Below the pieces are notes generated by a model. The model saw only the letters and a list, made by a program, of their open reading frames with translations. It did not search any database and had not been told where the DNA came from. A DNA stretch of 64,000 bases from Ascidiaceihabitans donghaensis. GTDB lineage: Bacteria; Pseudomonadota; Alphaproteobacteria; Rhodobacterales; Rhodobacteraceae. Below, in pieces: positions 51,344-59,365 of the stretch (position 1 is its first letter; each line of letters opens with the position of its first letter). Location of the stretch: the NCBI RefSeq assembly GCF_900302465.1, contig NZ_OMOR01000001.1, forward strand, positions 2,170,001 to 2,234,000. Reading direction: 5' to 3'. A program made the position numbers and the translations under genes.

Positions 51344-53698
51344 TCAGTTCGGGATCAGGTCCGGCACGATCGTGACAATCGCAGGGAACCAATAGAGCAG
51401 GAACAATCCCCCCACCTGGATCAGAACGAATGGCAGGATGCCGCGATAGATGTGACGTGTTGTGACCTCTTTGGGGGCGACCCCGCGCAGGTAGAACAGC
51501 GCAAATCCAAAGGGCGGTGTCAGGAAGGACGTCTGCAGGTTCACCGCGATCATAATCGTCACCCATTTGGGGTCGAAGGTGCCGCCGTAGATGACGGGAC
51601 CAACGATAGGGATCACGATGTAGATGATCTCAAGGAAGTCCAAGACAAACCCAAGGATGAACAGCACCAGCATCACAATCAGGAAGACCGTCACCTCATT
51701 GTCAAACGACTTGAGGAATTGCTGGATGTAATGTTCGCCCCCGAAGCTGATGACCACAAGGTTCAACAACTGCGATCCAATCAGGATGGTGAAGACCATG
51801 GACGTGACCTTGGCGGTTTCCCGTACCACTGGCGTCAAGACGCCGCTTGTGAACAGGATCCAGCAGGAAAACAACAAGCCGAACAATGCGTACATGTAAG
51901 CGCCGTAAGCCACGAAGAAGGCCACCCAGCTTTCAAAAGACACATCGTCTTGGTTGATGCGAAGATCAAAATTCACGCCCACAAGGATGCAGATGATGAT
52001 GGCCAGCGTAGACCAGATGATGACCTTGGGTGAGCGGTCTGTGTCACGCAGTTTGCGGTAGGCCGCCAACATGATCGCCCCACCTGCCCCAAGAGCCGCA
52101 GCAGGCGTCGGGTTTGTGATGCCGCCAAGGATAGACCCAAGAACAGCCACGATCAGGATCAGCGGTGGAAAGACCACGCGGATCAGTTCGTTTTTGGCGC
52201 AAAGCGTGACACCAAAGACAACCCCGTACAGGATCGCCACTGCTGGCAGGAACATCATGGCGACATAAACGCCAGCCGATGTTTCGGGGCCGACCAAGGC
52301 AATGTCCACAATCAAAGCCAACACAACACCAATGCCACCGACGATCAGAGGGCGCGGGTTTGCCGATGGTGAGACGCCGCGTGCGACGCTCAGGATCAGC
52401 CCCATAAAGATCAGCAAAATGGCTGTGCCAGTCCCGATGGGGGCTGCAGCTGCGACTTTTGCATCAATCGCCGCTTGCAACGCCTCAGGGCTGAGACGTT
52501 CGGACTGTTGAACACCGCCTGCTGCTTCAATGGCCGCTTGCTGTGCCACGGCTGCATCCCATGCAGGCTGGCCGTGCAATTCGATCATCGCTGCTTGGCA
52601 CATTTCAGAGACATTGGTGCGCAAAGACGCGCTTTCGCCTATGTCGGAGAACGAAGACACCACCATGCTTTGGCTGCCCACAATCCCAAGATTGCCCAAA
52701 AGCACCGTGCCCACGATCAACGCCACTGGCACAAACAAGAACCATGTCAGCGCTTCACCGCGTGTGACGGGTTCGGCGTTGGTGGATCCCATCGGCACCG
52801 CAGGGGCTTTGTCGGGGTTCAACAACGCGTATCCAAAGGCATAAAGCGCATAGAGCAACGCCAACAGAATGCCCGGCAACAAGGCTGCCTGGAACAAGGT
52901 ACCGACAGACACAACCGCAGGCTCACCCAAATACGTCAGCGCCGATTGGCAGCCCACGGACATGGCGCGTGCTTCTTGCGCGGATGAATACAAGTCCCCC
53001 GCCAACGTGCCCAACAAAACAATCACGATGGACGGCGGAATGATCTGCCCCAAAGTGCCAGAGGCCGCGATGACGCCCGTTGCGATCTCAGGTGAGTACC
53101 CATTGCGCAGCATTGTCGGCAACGCCAGCAGGCCCATTGTCACCACTGTTGCGCCGACGATCCCCGTGGAGGCCGCCAAAAAGGCACCAACCACTACAAT
53201 CGAAACAGCCAAACCACCCGGCAACGGGCCAAAGACACGCGCCATTGTGGTCAGCAGGTCGTTGGCAATCTTTGAGCGCTCCAACGTGATGCCCATCATA
53301 ACGAACATCAAAACCGCCAGCAGCGTCTCGATAGAAGCCCCCGCGAACACGCGTTCATTCATGCGGTTCACGATGAACGATACGTTCCGGTCCAGTGCAA
53401 CTTCCCAGCCTTTCGGGAACACAGGCTCACCGATGCGTGGCAGGTCAGGGAACCTGAAGACGCTGATGCTGTTGGGATCAACGCCGGAATTGACCAAATC
53501 GCGGTAGGCTTGTGCAGACTGGTCAATGGCTTGGTGGATCAGCAATCCTGCACTGTCCAAGGCGGCAATAATGCCGAAAGATATGACACCCGCACCACCG
53601 ATGGCAAAAGCCACGGGAAAGCCGGACAAAATGCCGCCAAACAGGCAAACAAAGACGATAATCAGGCCAATCTCGACCCCATCAAGACCAAATAGCAT
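51344..53698 (-). CDS. dctM: TRAP transporter large permease, long (784-residue) form
   Basis: The protein has the DctM fold, but is nearly twice as long as usual DctM (about 430 residues). N-terminal helices start LIIVFVCLFGGILSGFPVAFAIG, then a soluble insert near residues 75-110, MFVMMGITLERSKIANDLL, and the DctM signature GASGTLGQIIPPSIVIVLLG-like block near 210-230. A large extra region at about 300-560 contains a soluble acidic part (MCQAAMIELHGQPAWDAAV) and several membrane helices. The C-terminal half has the second DctM signature IMIAVNLQTSFLTPPFGFALFYLRGV. Long forms occur in the FcbT3/mannitol-chloroaromatic subgroup. It moves substrate with sodium. Confidence 0.88.
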   Translation of the reverse strand: MLFGLDGVEIGLIIVFVCLFGGILSGFPVAFAIGGAGVISFGIIAALDSAGLLIHQAIDQSAQAYRDLVNSGVDPNSISVFRFPDLPRIGEPVFPKGWEVALDRNVSFIVNRMNERVFAGASIETLLAVLMFVMMGITLERSKIANDLLTTMARVFGPLPGGLAVSIVVVGAFLAASTGIVGATVVTMGLLALPTMLRNGYSPEIATGVIAASGTLGQIIPPSIVIVLLGTLAGDLYSSAQEARAMSVGCQSALTYLGEPAVVSVGTLFQAALLPGILLALLYALYAFGYALLNPDKAPAVPMGSTNAEPVTRGEALTWFLFVPVALIVGTVLLGNLGIVGSQSMVVSSFSDIGESASLRTNVSEMCQAAMIELHGQPAWDAAVAQQAAIEAAGGVQQSERLSPEALQAAIDAKVAAAAPIGTGTAILLIFMGLILSVARGVSPSANPRPLIVGGIGVVLALIVDIALVGPETSAGVYVAMMFLPAVAILYGVVFGVTLCAKNELIRVVFPPLILIVAVLGSILGGITNPTPAAALGAGGAIMLAAYRKLRDTDRSPKVIIWSTLAIIICILVGVNFDLRINQDDVSFESWVAFFVAYGAYMYALFGLLFSCWILFTSGVLTPVVRETAKVTSMVFTILIGSQLLNLVVISFGGEHYIQQFLKSFDNEVTVFLIVMLVLFILGFVLDFLEIIYIVIPIVGPVIYGGTFDPKWVTIMIAVNLQTSFLTPPFGFALFYLRGVAPKEVTTRHIYRGILPFVLIQVGGLFLLYWFPAIVTIVPDLIPN

Positions 53699-53780
53699 TA
53701 TTTAGCTCCCGTCACATTTTCGAACCGAGCGAGGGTCGCTGACCCAAAGACCGGTACCCACTTTTTCTGAAAATGTTCCA

Positions 53781-54716
53781 TTAGTGCGTCCCTTCATAGG
53801 CTTCTTCGCCTTCGCCAAGTGTGTCGCGATCCAGATATTTGCCTTCGCTTTCTTCGCCCTCTTTCCATTCAAGGTAAGAGCGATACAGGAAAGCTATTGC
53901 GTGTAAAAACACCAGTGCAGTGAACGCGACCAGCAGGATTTTGAACAAGAAATAGCCCGTAAATCCGTTGGGGGAAAAGCCGATGGTTTCGACGTTCCAG
54001 CGCATGGCGCGTGATTTCAGCAGCAAGCGGTCCAATGTGTCAGAGGCCGACGGCTTTGGCACGATCAGGTGGCGCCACAAGAAGTACCAGCCATACATCC
54101 ATGTCAGGATTGCCGCAGGCATCATGAAGAAAATGGCACCGAACATGTCGATGACCTTCTTGGTGCGGAATTTGACGGCGGAATATACCAGATCCACGCG
54201 GACATGGCCGCCCTGTACAAAGGTATATGTCGCACAAAGTGCAACGACCAAGGCGTTGTAAAGCTTCAGTTCTTCGGCGAACCAGGAGATGTCGAACTGA
54301 AGCGGAATACCAAAGCCGATAGAGATGTCGGGGCGCGTGAAAATCCGCTGCAAAAATACGATGATAATCTGTTGAAGCACCATCAAAAGGCCAGCCCAAG
54401 CAAACAAGCGGCCGATGCCGTTGGCGAAACCTTCAAGGATACGCACGACCCCCCACATGATTTCGTTCCGGATCAGGCCGCCGATGGTCAGCACCAGAAA
54501 GAGGGCGAACACTGCAAAGAAAAATTCAGTAGAGCCGCCGTAATACACAAAGCGCATGACAGCTTCTTTGTTGCTCCAGTCCAGCCAAAGGCCGGGATGC
54601 GTTACCGCGTAGGCAATGTTGTAAAAGGCCATCACCGTTTCGGTCAGCATCCACACAATGCCTGACCCGATCCCGCTGATCAGCTGTCCAAATGACACGA
54701 CGCCTTCATTTCCCAT
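53781..54716 (-). CDS. dctQ: TRAP transporter small permease, long form
   Basis: This 311-residue membrane protein is a DctQ-type subunit, longer than the usual 160-220 residues. Hydrophobic segments lie at about 18-38, 52-72, 85-105 and 160-180 and beyond. DctQ-like features are GGHVRVDLVYSAVKFRTKKVIDMFGAIFF, the conserved HVRVD motif, and a C-terminal acidic tail (EWKEGEESEGKYLD). The long size agrees with the long large permease, and both belong to the FcbT-like subgroup. It follows the binding-protein gene after a hairpin terminator and precedes dctM by 82 bases. Confidence 0.87.
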   Translation of the reverse strand: MGNEGVVSFGQLISGIGSGIVWMLTETVMAFYNIAYAVTHPGLWLDWSNKEAVMRFVYYGGSTEFFFAVFALFLVLTIGGLIRNEIMWGVVRILEGFANGIGRLFAWAGLLMVLQQIIIVFLQRIFTRPDISIGFGIPLQFDISWFAEELKLYNALVVALCATYTFVQGGHVRVDLVYSAVKFRTKKVIDMFGAIFFMMPAAILTWMYGWYFLWRHLIVPKPSASDTLDRLLLKSRAMRWNVETIGFSPNGFTGYFLFKILLVAFTALVFLHAIAFLYRSYLEWKEGEESEGKYLDRDTLGEGEEAYEGTH

Positions 54717-54790
54717 GATGTCCCCCCGAACCCGTTATGGGCCTTGCAATTCTTTTAAGGCGATGCGTGCCTGTAATCGTGGTTTGTGTC

Positions 54791-54829
54791 AAAAAGGCCC
54801 CTGAATTTATCATTAAAAATCAGGGGCCT
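54791..54829 (-). terminator. Intrinsic terminator between dctP and dctQ
   Basis: On the minus strand AGGCCCCTGA pairs with TCAGGGGCCT across a 15-base AT-rich loop and is followed by TTTT. It lies 24 bases after the binding-protein gene and would make that gene more strongly expressed than the permeases. Confidence 0.9.
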
Positions 54830-54852
54830 ATTCGATGTTTTTAAGCTAAGCC

Positions 54853-55938
54853 TCAGCCGCCCAGAACGCGGATACGCTGTTGGACATAGTAGGCATCGGA
54901 TTTGTTGATCCAGCTTGCGGAAGACGCCAAAGACGCTTCGAACGATTCACGGATCTTCGCGAACAGTTCGTCGCCCATGTTTTCGTCCATGACTTCTTTG
55001 GAGGCTGCACCGAATGCATCCCAAACGTCGTCACCAAACTGCAGTGTTTTCACACCTTGCTGCTGCAAACGGGCCAATGCCGCGCCGTTGTTGGACAGTG
55101 TTTCTGCCAACTGGACGTGTGTCGTGGCGCGCGATGCGTTTTGCAAGATCGCCTGATGCTGTGGTGTCAGGTCGTTCCAGACGTCAAGGTTGACGGAAGA
55201 CGCCAAAGCCGAACCTGGCTCGTGGAAGCCGGCTGTGTAGTAGACTTTTGCAACTTCTTGGAAGCCCGCGCGTTCGTCCGCTTGTGGGCCAACCCACTCA
55301 AGACCGTCCAAAGCACCGGAAGACAGCGCTTGATACAGTTCGCCGCCTGGGATGTTTTGAACAGAAGCGCCCAATTTACCCAGAACTTTACCGCCAAGAC
55401 CCGGCATACGGAACTTGAGGCCGTTGAAGTCGGCAGCAGAGTTGATTTCGTTGCGGAACCAACCACCGGACTGCGAACCGGAGTTACCCGCCAACAGGCC
55501 TTTGAGGTTGAAGATTTCGCCCAGCTCGTCGTGCAGCTCTTGGCCGCCGCCGTGCTCGTACCAGTTTGTGACTTCTTGTGCTGTGCCACCGAAAGGCACG
55601 GCTGTGAAGTACGCGTAACCGGGGTGCTGACCGATGTAGTAGTAGTCGGCAGAGTGGTACATGTCGGCTTGACCGGAAGAAACCGCGTCAAACACTTCCA
55701 ACGCGCCAACCAGTTCGCCAGGTGCTTTTTTGTCGATGGTCAAGTTGCCATCGGACATTTCGCCCACGAACTTTTCCAAGTATGACGCAGCATCATCCAG
55801 AACCGCAAAACCGCGGGGCCAGGATGTAACCATTGTCAGGGTGCGCTTGCCTTGCGCGTAAACAGGTGCGGCCAATGTAGATGCAGCAGCGGCTGTGCCG
55901 CCCAGTGCAGATGTCTTCAAAAATGAACGACGATCCAT
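54853..55938 (-). CDS. dctP: TRAP transporter substrate-binding protein
   Basis: This 361-residue periplasmic protein has a Tat signal (MDRRSFLKTSALGGTAAAASTLAAPVYA). The DctP fold shows GKRTLTMVTSWPRGFAVLDD, then PGELVGALEVFDAVSSGQADMYHSADYYYIGQHPGYAYFTAVPFG, NEINSAADFNGLKFRMPGLGGKVLGKLGA, where the Arg of FRMPG normally clamps the substrate carboxylate, and the YQALSSGALDGLEW motif. It resembles binding proteins of the alpha-keto acid/mannitol-chloroaromatic group. The ligand is unknown but probably an organic acid. It is the first gene of the operon, divergent from a histidine kinase. Confidence 0.9.
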   Translation of the reverse strand: MDRRSFLKTSALGGTAAAASTLAAPVYAQGKRTLTMVTSWPRGFAVLDDAASYLEKFVGEMSDGNLTIDKKAPGELVGALEVFDAVSSGQADMYHSADYYYIGQHPGYAYFTAVPFGGTAQEVTNWYEHGGGQELHDELGEIFNLKGLLAGNSGSQSGGWFRNEINSAADFNGLKFRMPGLGGKVLGKLGASVQNIPGGELYQALSSGALDGLEWVGPQADERAGFQEVAKVYYTAGFHEPGSALASSVNLDVWNDLTPQHQAILQNASRATTHVQLAETLSNNGAALARLQQQGVKTLQFGDDVWDAFGAASKEVMDENMGDELFAKIRESFEASLASSASWINKSDAYYVQQRIRVLGG

Positions 55939-56179
55939 ATAGTGATCCTCCCAGATATGATGTCCAAAGGGGGATTGCCCCCGCAGACGGATCGTTTCGA
56001 GTGTCGCCACACTAGTCGCATCGTGAAAATTTGAAATACCTATTACTGCGTAGACGCAGCACGTAAGCCCCCGCATTTAGCGCTATCGGGGGATTTTTTT
56101 ACATCATTTCCAATGGTTTTCCGCCCCTCGCGTCCCCCTCCCCCTTTGATTCGGGCGAAATCCCGCGTATCGATTCGCC

Positions 56180-57610
56180 ATGCGCCGCCTCTTGTCAGCC
56201 TTCACACCGAACTATGGTCAAAAGCTATCTTTGGTGGCCTCTATCCCCCTTATTCTGGCGGTGGCTGCCATCGCAGCCCTTGTCGCGGTCCAAAGCCGCG
56301 CTTTGGCGGAACGCGAAATCAAAGCACTGGAAAACCAGTTGCTTGAGGCAAAGAAAGCCGAACTGCGCAATTACGTCACTCAGGCACGCAACGGGTTTTA
56401 CTTTATCTATGGAAATGCGTCCCCCGATGACGAAGAAGCGAAACAACAGGTCAAACAGATCCTGTCAGCGATGATTTACGGCGATGACGGGTTCTTTTTT
56501 GTGTATGATTACGATGGCACCAATCTGGTCAGCCCCCGTCAAACAGAACGCATCAACCAGACTTTTGTGAACGAAACCGACAGCGAAGGAACGCCCGTTG
56601 TCGATGAATTGATCCGCATTGCACGGCAAGGCGACGGGTATTTGACGCATCTGTGGTCGAAACCCTCGACGGGCAAAGAAGCGCGCATGATCACTTATGT
56701 CACCTCTTTCCCCTCATGGCGGTGGGCTGTTGGCACAGGCGTGTTCATCGACGATGTGCTGGCCACAGTTGCCACAGCCCGCGCGGACGTTGAAAGCCGT
56801 ATCCAGCGGACATTCGTATACATCTCAGCGATCACGCTGGCTGCGATACTGATGGTGTTTTTGTCAGGCATGGTCATCAACTTTCGTGAACGCCGTTTGG
56901 CCGATGCCAAGCTCAAGAAACTGACCCAGCGCGTTTTCGATGCCCAAGAAGAAGAACGCGGCCGCGTGGCGCGTGAATTGCACGATGGCATCAGCCAGAT
57001 TTTGGTGGGCGTGCGCTACACATTGGACAGTGCACGGCGCAGATTCGATCGTGGCACGCCAGATGCCGACCAATCCCTCGACCAAGGCATTGAACACTTG
57101 GGCACTGCCATCAACGAAGTGCGTCGCATCAGCCGGGATTTGCGCCCCGGTGTTCTAGATGATTTGGGGCTTGGTCCCGCCCTCAAATCGTTGACCGAAG
57201 ATTTTGAAGATCGCACAGGCATTCAAACCGACTTTCACACCGTAGTGTTTCGCAACCGGCTGGATTCAAATGCCAAGATCGCGCTGTACCGCATCGCGCA
57301 AGAAGCTTTGACCAATATTGAACGCCACGCCGGCGCCACGCAGGCCAAGCTTGATCTGCGCGGGCACAAACGGGGCGCGACGCTGCGCATATCAGACAAC
57401 GGTCGGGGTATGAACCAATCCGTAGAACAGCGTGGCCCCGGTATCGGATTGCGCAACATGCAAGAACGCGTTGAGCAGTTGGATGGCACATTGCGCATCC
57501 TGTCCGCACGCGGGATCGGCAAAGGCACAATCATCGAAGCCACTGTTCCGCTCACGCATCTTCTGCCGCCTTCTTCTGACGAAACCCTCGCAAAACGAGT
57601 TCCCGTATGA
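56180..57610 (+). CDS. Cache-domain sensor histidine kinase, NarX/DegS type
   Basis: The 476-residue protein has a membrane helix at about 18-37, a periplasmic single-Cache domain at about 45-205 (QARNGFYFIYGNASP, GDDGFFFVYDYDGTNLV, FPSWRWAVGTGVFIDDV), a second helix at about 211-231, a HisKA_3 dimerisation part with RVARELHDGISQIL (His268) and a HATPase domain (NIERHAGATQAKLDL, ISDNGRGM, GIGLRNMQERVEQL). It senses a small organic ligand. It lies beside the TRAP transporter and is coupled (ATGA) to a NarL-type regulator, so it may control the transporter. Confidence 0.92.
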   Translation: MRRLLSAFTPNYGQKLSLVASIPLILAVAAIAALVAVQSRALAEREIKALENQLLEAKKAELRNYVTQARNGFYFIYGNASPDDEEAKQQVKQILSAMIYGDDGFFFVYDYDGTNLVSPRQTERINQTFVNETDSEGTPVVDELIRIARQGDGYLTHLWSKPSTGKEARMITYVTSFPSWRWAVGTGVFIDDVLATVATARADVESRIQRTFVYISAITLAAILMVFLSGMVINFRERRLADAKLKKLTQRVFDAQEEERGRVARELHDGISQILVGVRYTLDSARRRFDRGTPDADQSLDQGIEHLGTAINEVRRISRDLRPGVLDDLGLGPALKSLTEDFEDRTGIQTDFHTVVFRNRLDSNAKIALYRIAQEALTNIERHAGATQAKLDLRGHKRGATLRISDNGRGMNQSVEQRGPGIGLRNMQERVEQLDGTLRILSARGIGKGTIIEATVPLTHLLPPSSDETLAKRVPV

Positions 57611-58251
57611 CCCAGCCTATCCGCGTTCTGATTGTTGATGATCACCCGATGGTTGCCCAAGGCATCCAATCCGTTCTGGAAAGCTACCCCGAGCTGGATG
57701 TGGTCGGCACCTTGAACAACGGCCGCGCAGTCGTAGAGCAACTTGAAACCCTGAACCCCGACGTCATCTTGATGGATCTGAACATGCCGGAAATGGGCGG
57801 CCTGACCGCCACAGAAATGGTGATCGAACAGCGCCCGGGCACACGTGTGCTTGTGCTGTCGATGCATGACAGCCCCGAATACATATCGTCCGCCCTAAGC
57901 CACGGGGCGATGGGGTATGTTCTGAAAGATGTGCCAACCGATGAAATCAAGCTGGCGATAGACGCAGTGATGCGGGGCGAACAATACCTCTGCACCGGGG
58001 CTGCCGGATCGTTGAAACCCAAACCCGGCGATGCACGTGATGCGCTGACGGGGCGTGAACAAACTATTTTGCTACAACTGGCGCAGGGTAAGTCGAACAA
58101 ACAAGTGGCCAATGAGCTGGATATTTCTGTGCGCACAGTTGAGACACACCGCAAAAATATCAAACGAAAATTGGGGATCTCCTCAACCGCCGGGCTGACG
58201 CGCTACGCGATGGAGCATGGCGTATTGCAGGGCACAGGCAGTACGCTTTGA
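57607..58251 (+). CDS. NarL/FixJ-type response regulator
   Basis: This 214-residue regulator has a receiver domain with IVDDHPMVAQG and LNPDVILMDLNMPEMGG (phospho-acceptor Asp57), and a LuxR-type helix-turn-helix at about 145-205 (LTGREQTILLQLAQGKSNKQVANELDISVRTVETHRKNIKRKL). It overlaps the kinase gene by four bases (ATGA), the standard cognate pair. The TRAP operon across the divergent promoter region is a likely target, because both gene sets share that region. Confidence 0.93.
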   Translation: MTQPIRVLIVDDHPMVAQGIQSVLESYPELDVVGTLNNGRAVVEQLETLNPDVILMDLNMPEMGGLTATEMVIEQRPGTRVLVLSMHDSPEYISSALSHGAMGYVLKDVPTDEIKLAIDAVMRGEQYLCTGAAGSLKPKPGDARDALTGREQTILLQLAQGKSNKQVANELDISVRTVETHRKNIKRKLGISSTAGLTRYAMEHGVLQGTGSTL

Positions 58252-58299
58252 CCTTTGCTTTTTAGGGTTTATTAGCAATTTTTAGCTATCGCCTTTGGA

Positions 58300-59049
58300 A
58301 TGAATATCCAAGCTCCGCAAACAGTGCCCCCTCCTAACAACGTATCACGCATTGACGACTTTCCGATGCGCCGTGACGTGATCGACCGCATAGCGACCAC
58401 GCGGGCGAAGGTTATTCGTGTCGGGCTGACCGGACGCATCATCTATTTGCCCGACCCCATTACAAAACCGTCAGATGCAGAACAAGCTGCGGTATTTGAC
58501 CTTTTGGCACAGCAAATACGCGAAATAGAAGATGTTAAAGCACTGTTAACTGGAACTTACATCAACGACGACATCCCGAAGGAAATAGCTGATTGGGTGT
58601 TCAGACTGGCAAAGACAATGCCCGCAGACGTCGACGGTGTCTTGCATATGCTGGAACTGTCAAAAGTTATCGAAAAAACAGCCGCGCAGCCTCAAAACGC
58701 CAAAGCACTTGCGAACGCGCTAAAGGCCCATATGGATTTTGCCCGCAACAAAGGGTTCCACGATATGGTCACACGCCTGTGCAACAGGCTGTGGACCGAT
58801 CTGGACAGTGCGCGGGAACGAAAGGCCAGCGAAGCCCAAAAATCATCCCGCGCGGTCATGTCCACATTGGGTCGGCTTGAACACATCGGCAAACACGTGC
58901 GTCTTGTGTCGCTCAACGCCTCTGTGGAAGCGGCCCGCGCAGGTGACGCAGGGCGCGGGTTGGCTGTGATTGCCACGGAATTCAAATCACTTGCGGAAGA
59001 AATCCAGTCTCTTGCCACAAGCGCACGTGCGGAAATCGAGACGAAATAG
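58300..59049 (+). CDS. Soluble MCP-like signalling protein
   Basis: The 249-residue protein has no membrane segment or Cache/HAMP domain. Its C-terminal third contains the methyl-accepting signalling tip IGKHVRLVSLNASVEAARAGDAGRGLAVIATEFKSLAEEI, the conserved hairpin that binds CheA/CheW, though the long coiled-coil arms are truncated. The N-terminal 140 residues have no recognised domain. It follows the Cache kinase/regulator pair by about 50 bases on the same strand, so it may relay the same signal to chemotaxis or act by another route. Confidence 0.75.
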   Translation: MNIQAPQTVPPPNNVSRIDDFPMRRDVIDRIATTRAKVIRVGLTGRIIYLPDPITKPSDAEQAAVFDLLAQQIREIEDVKALLTGTYINDDIPKEIADWVFRLAKTMPADVDGVLHMLELSKVIEKTAAQPQNAKALANALKAHMDFARNKGFHDMVTRLCNRLWTDLDSARERKASEAQKSSRAVMSTLGRLEHIGKHVRLVSLNASVEAARAGDAGRGLAVIATEFKSLAEEIQSLATSARAEIETK

Positions 59050-59222
59050 ATCAAGTCAGGCGAAAACCGGCACTCAATTCGCAAAAATGTCGCGCGAAGC
59101 GCCCTTGGCGAAATAAAAATACAAAAAATTACACCCCTGCGACACATTTTCCGTCAAGCAGGTGTTGACGCTGCTGTTTACCACACATATTGTCACAAAA
59201 CGCAACGAAAGGCCCAAAGGGT

Positions 59223-59270
59223 ATGTACGCACTTGTCGTCATTCTAGGAAAACAGCGCATGGGCCGGTAA
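59223..59270 (+). CDS. ilv leader peptide (attenuation control)
   Basis: ATG at 59223 opens a 15-codon frame giving MYALVVILGKQRMGR and a TAA at 59268. The tract Leu-Val-Val-Ile-Leu covers all three branched-chain amino acids, as expected of a leader that senses their charged tRNAs. An AAAGG-like site lies before it. The leader ends just before the RNA hairpins that decide read-through into ilvI. Confidence 0.82.
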   Translation: MYALVVILGKQRMGR

Positions 59271-59323
59271 CGGACTTCCCTAAAGGATCCCATGCGCCCC
59301 CGCCAGAACGGGGGCTTTTTTTT
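59255..59323 (+). promoter_or_regulatory. Transcription attenuator of ilvI (antiterminator and terminator)
   Basis: GCGCATGGG (59255-59263) is a perfect complement to CCCATGCGC (59289-59297), forming an antiterminator. The terminator stem GCCCCCG (59296-59302) with CGGGGGC (59309-59315) and eight T (59316-59323) overlaps it by two bases. A ribosome stalled at the LVVIL codons leaves the first arm free and permits read-through; a ribosome reaching the stop covers it and the terminator forms. This is the classical ilv attenuation arrangement. Confidence 0.85.
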
Positions 59324-59365
59324 GCGCAAATGAAAATGACACATCTTTAAACGGAGCACAAAAAG

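Larger units (their letters stand above)
59050..59365 (+). other. Leader region of ilvI
   Basis: This stretch of about 316 bases lies between the MCP-like gene and ilvI and holds the leader peptide and attenuator, given separately. A possible promoter for the leader lies before 59223, but no clear -35/-10 pair was chosen. Confidence 0.6.

Noticed and set aside
51086-52033. Plus-strand open frame spanning the oxygenase start, the terminator and the dctM 3' end
   Set aside because: It crosses an intrinsic terminator and two real genes antisense, and its composition is highly charged and repetitive.
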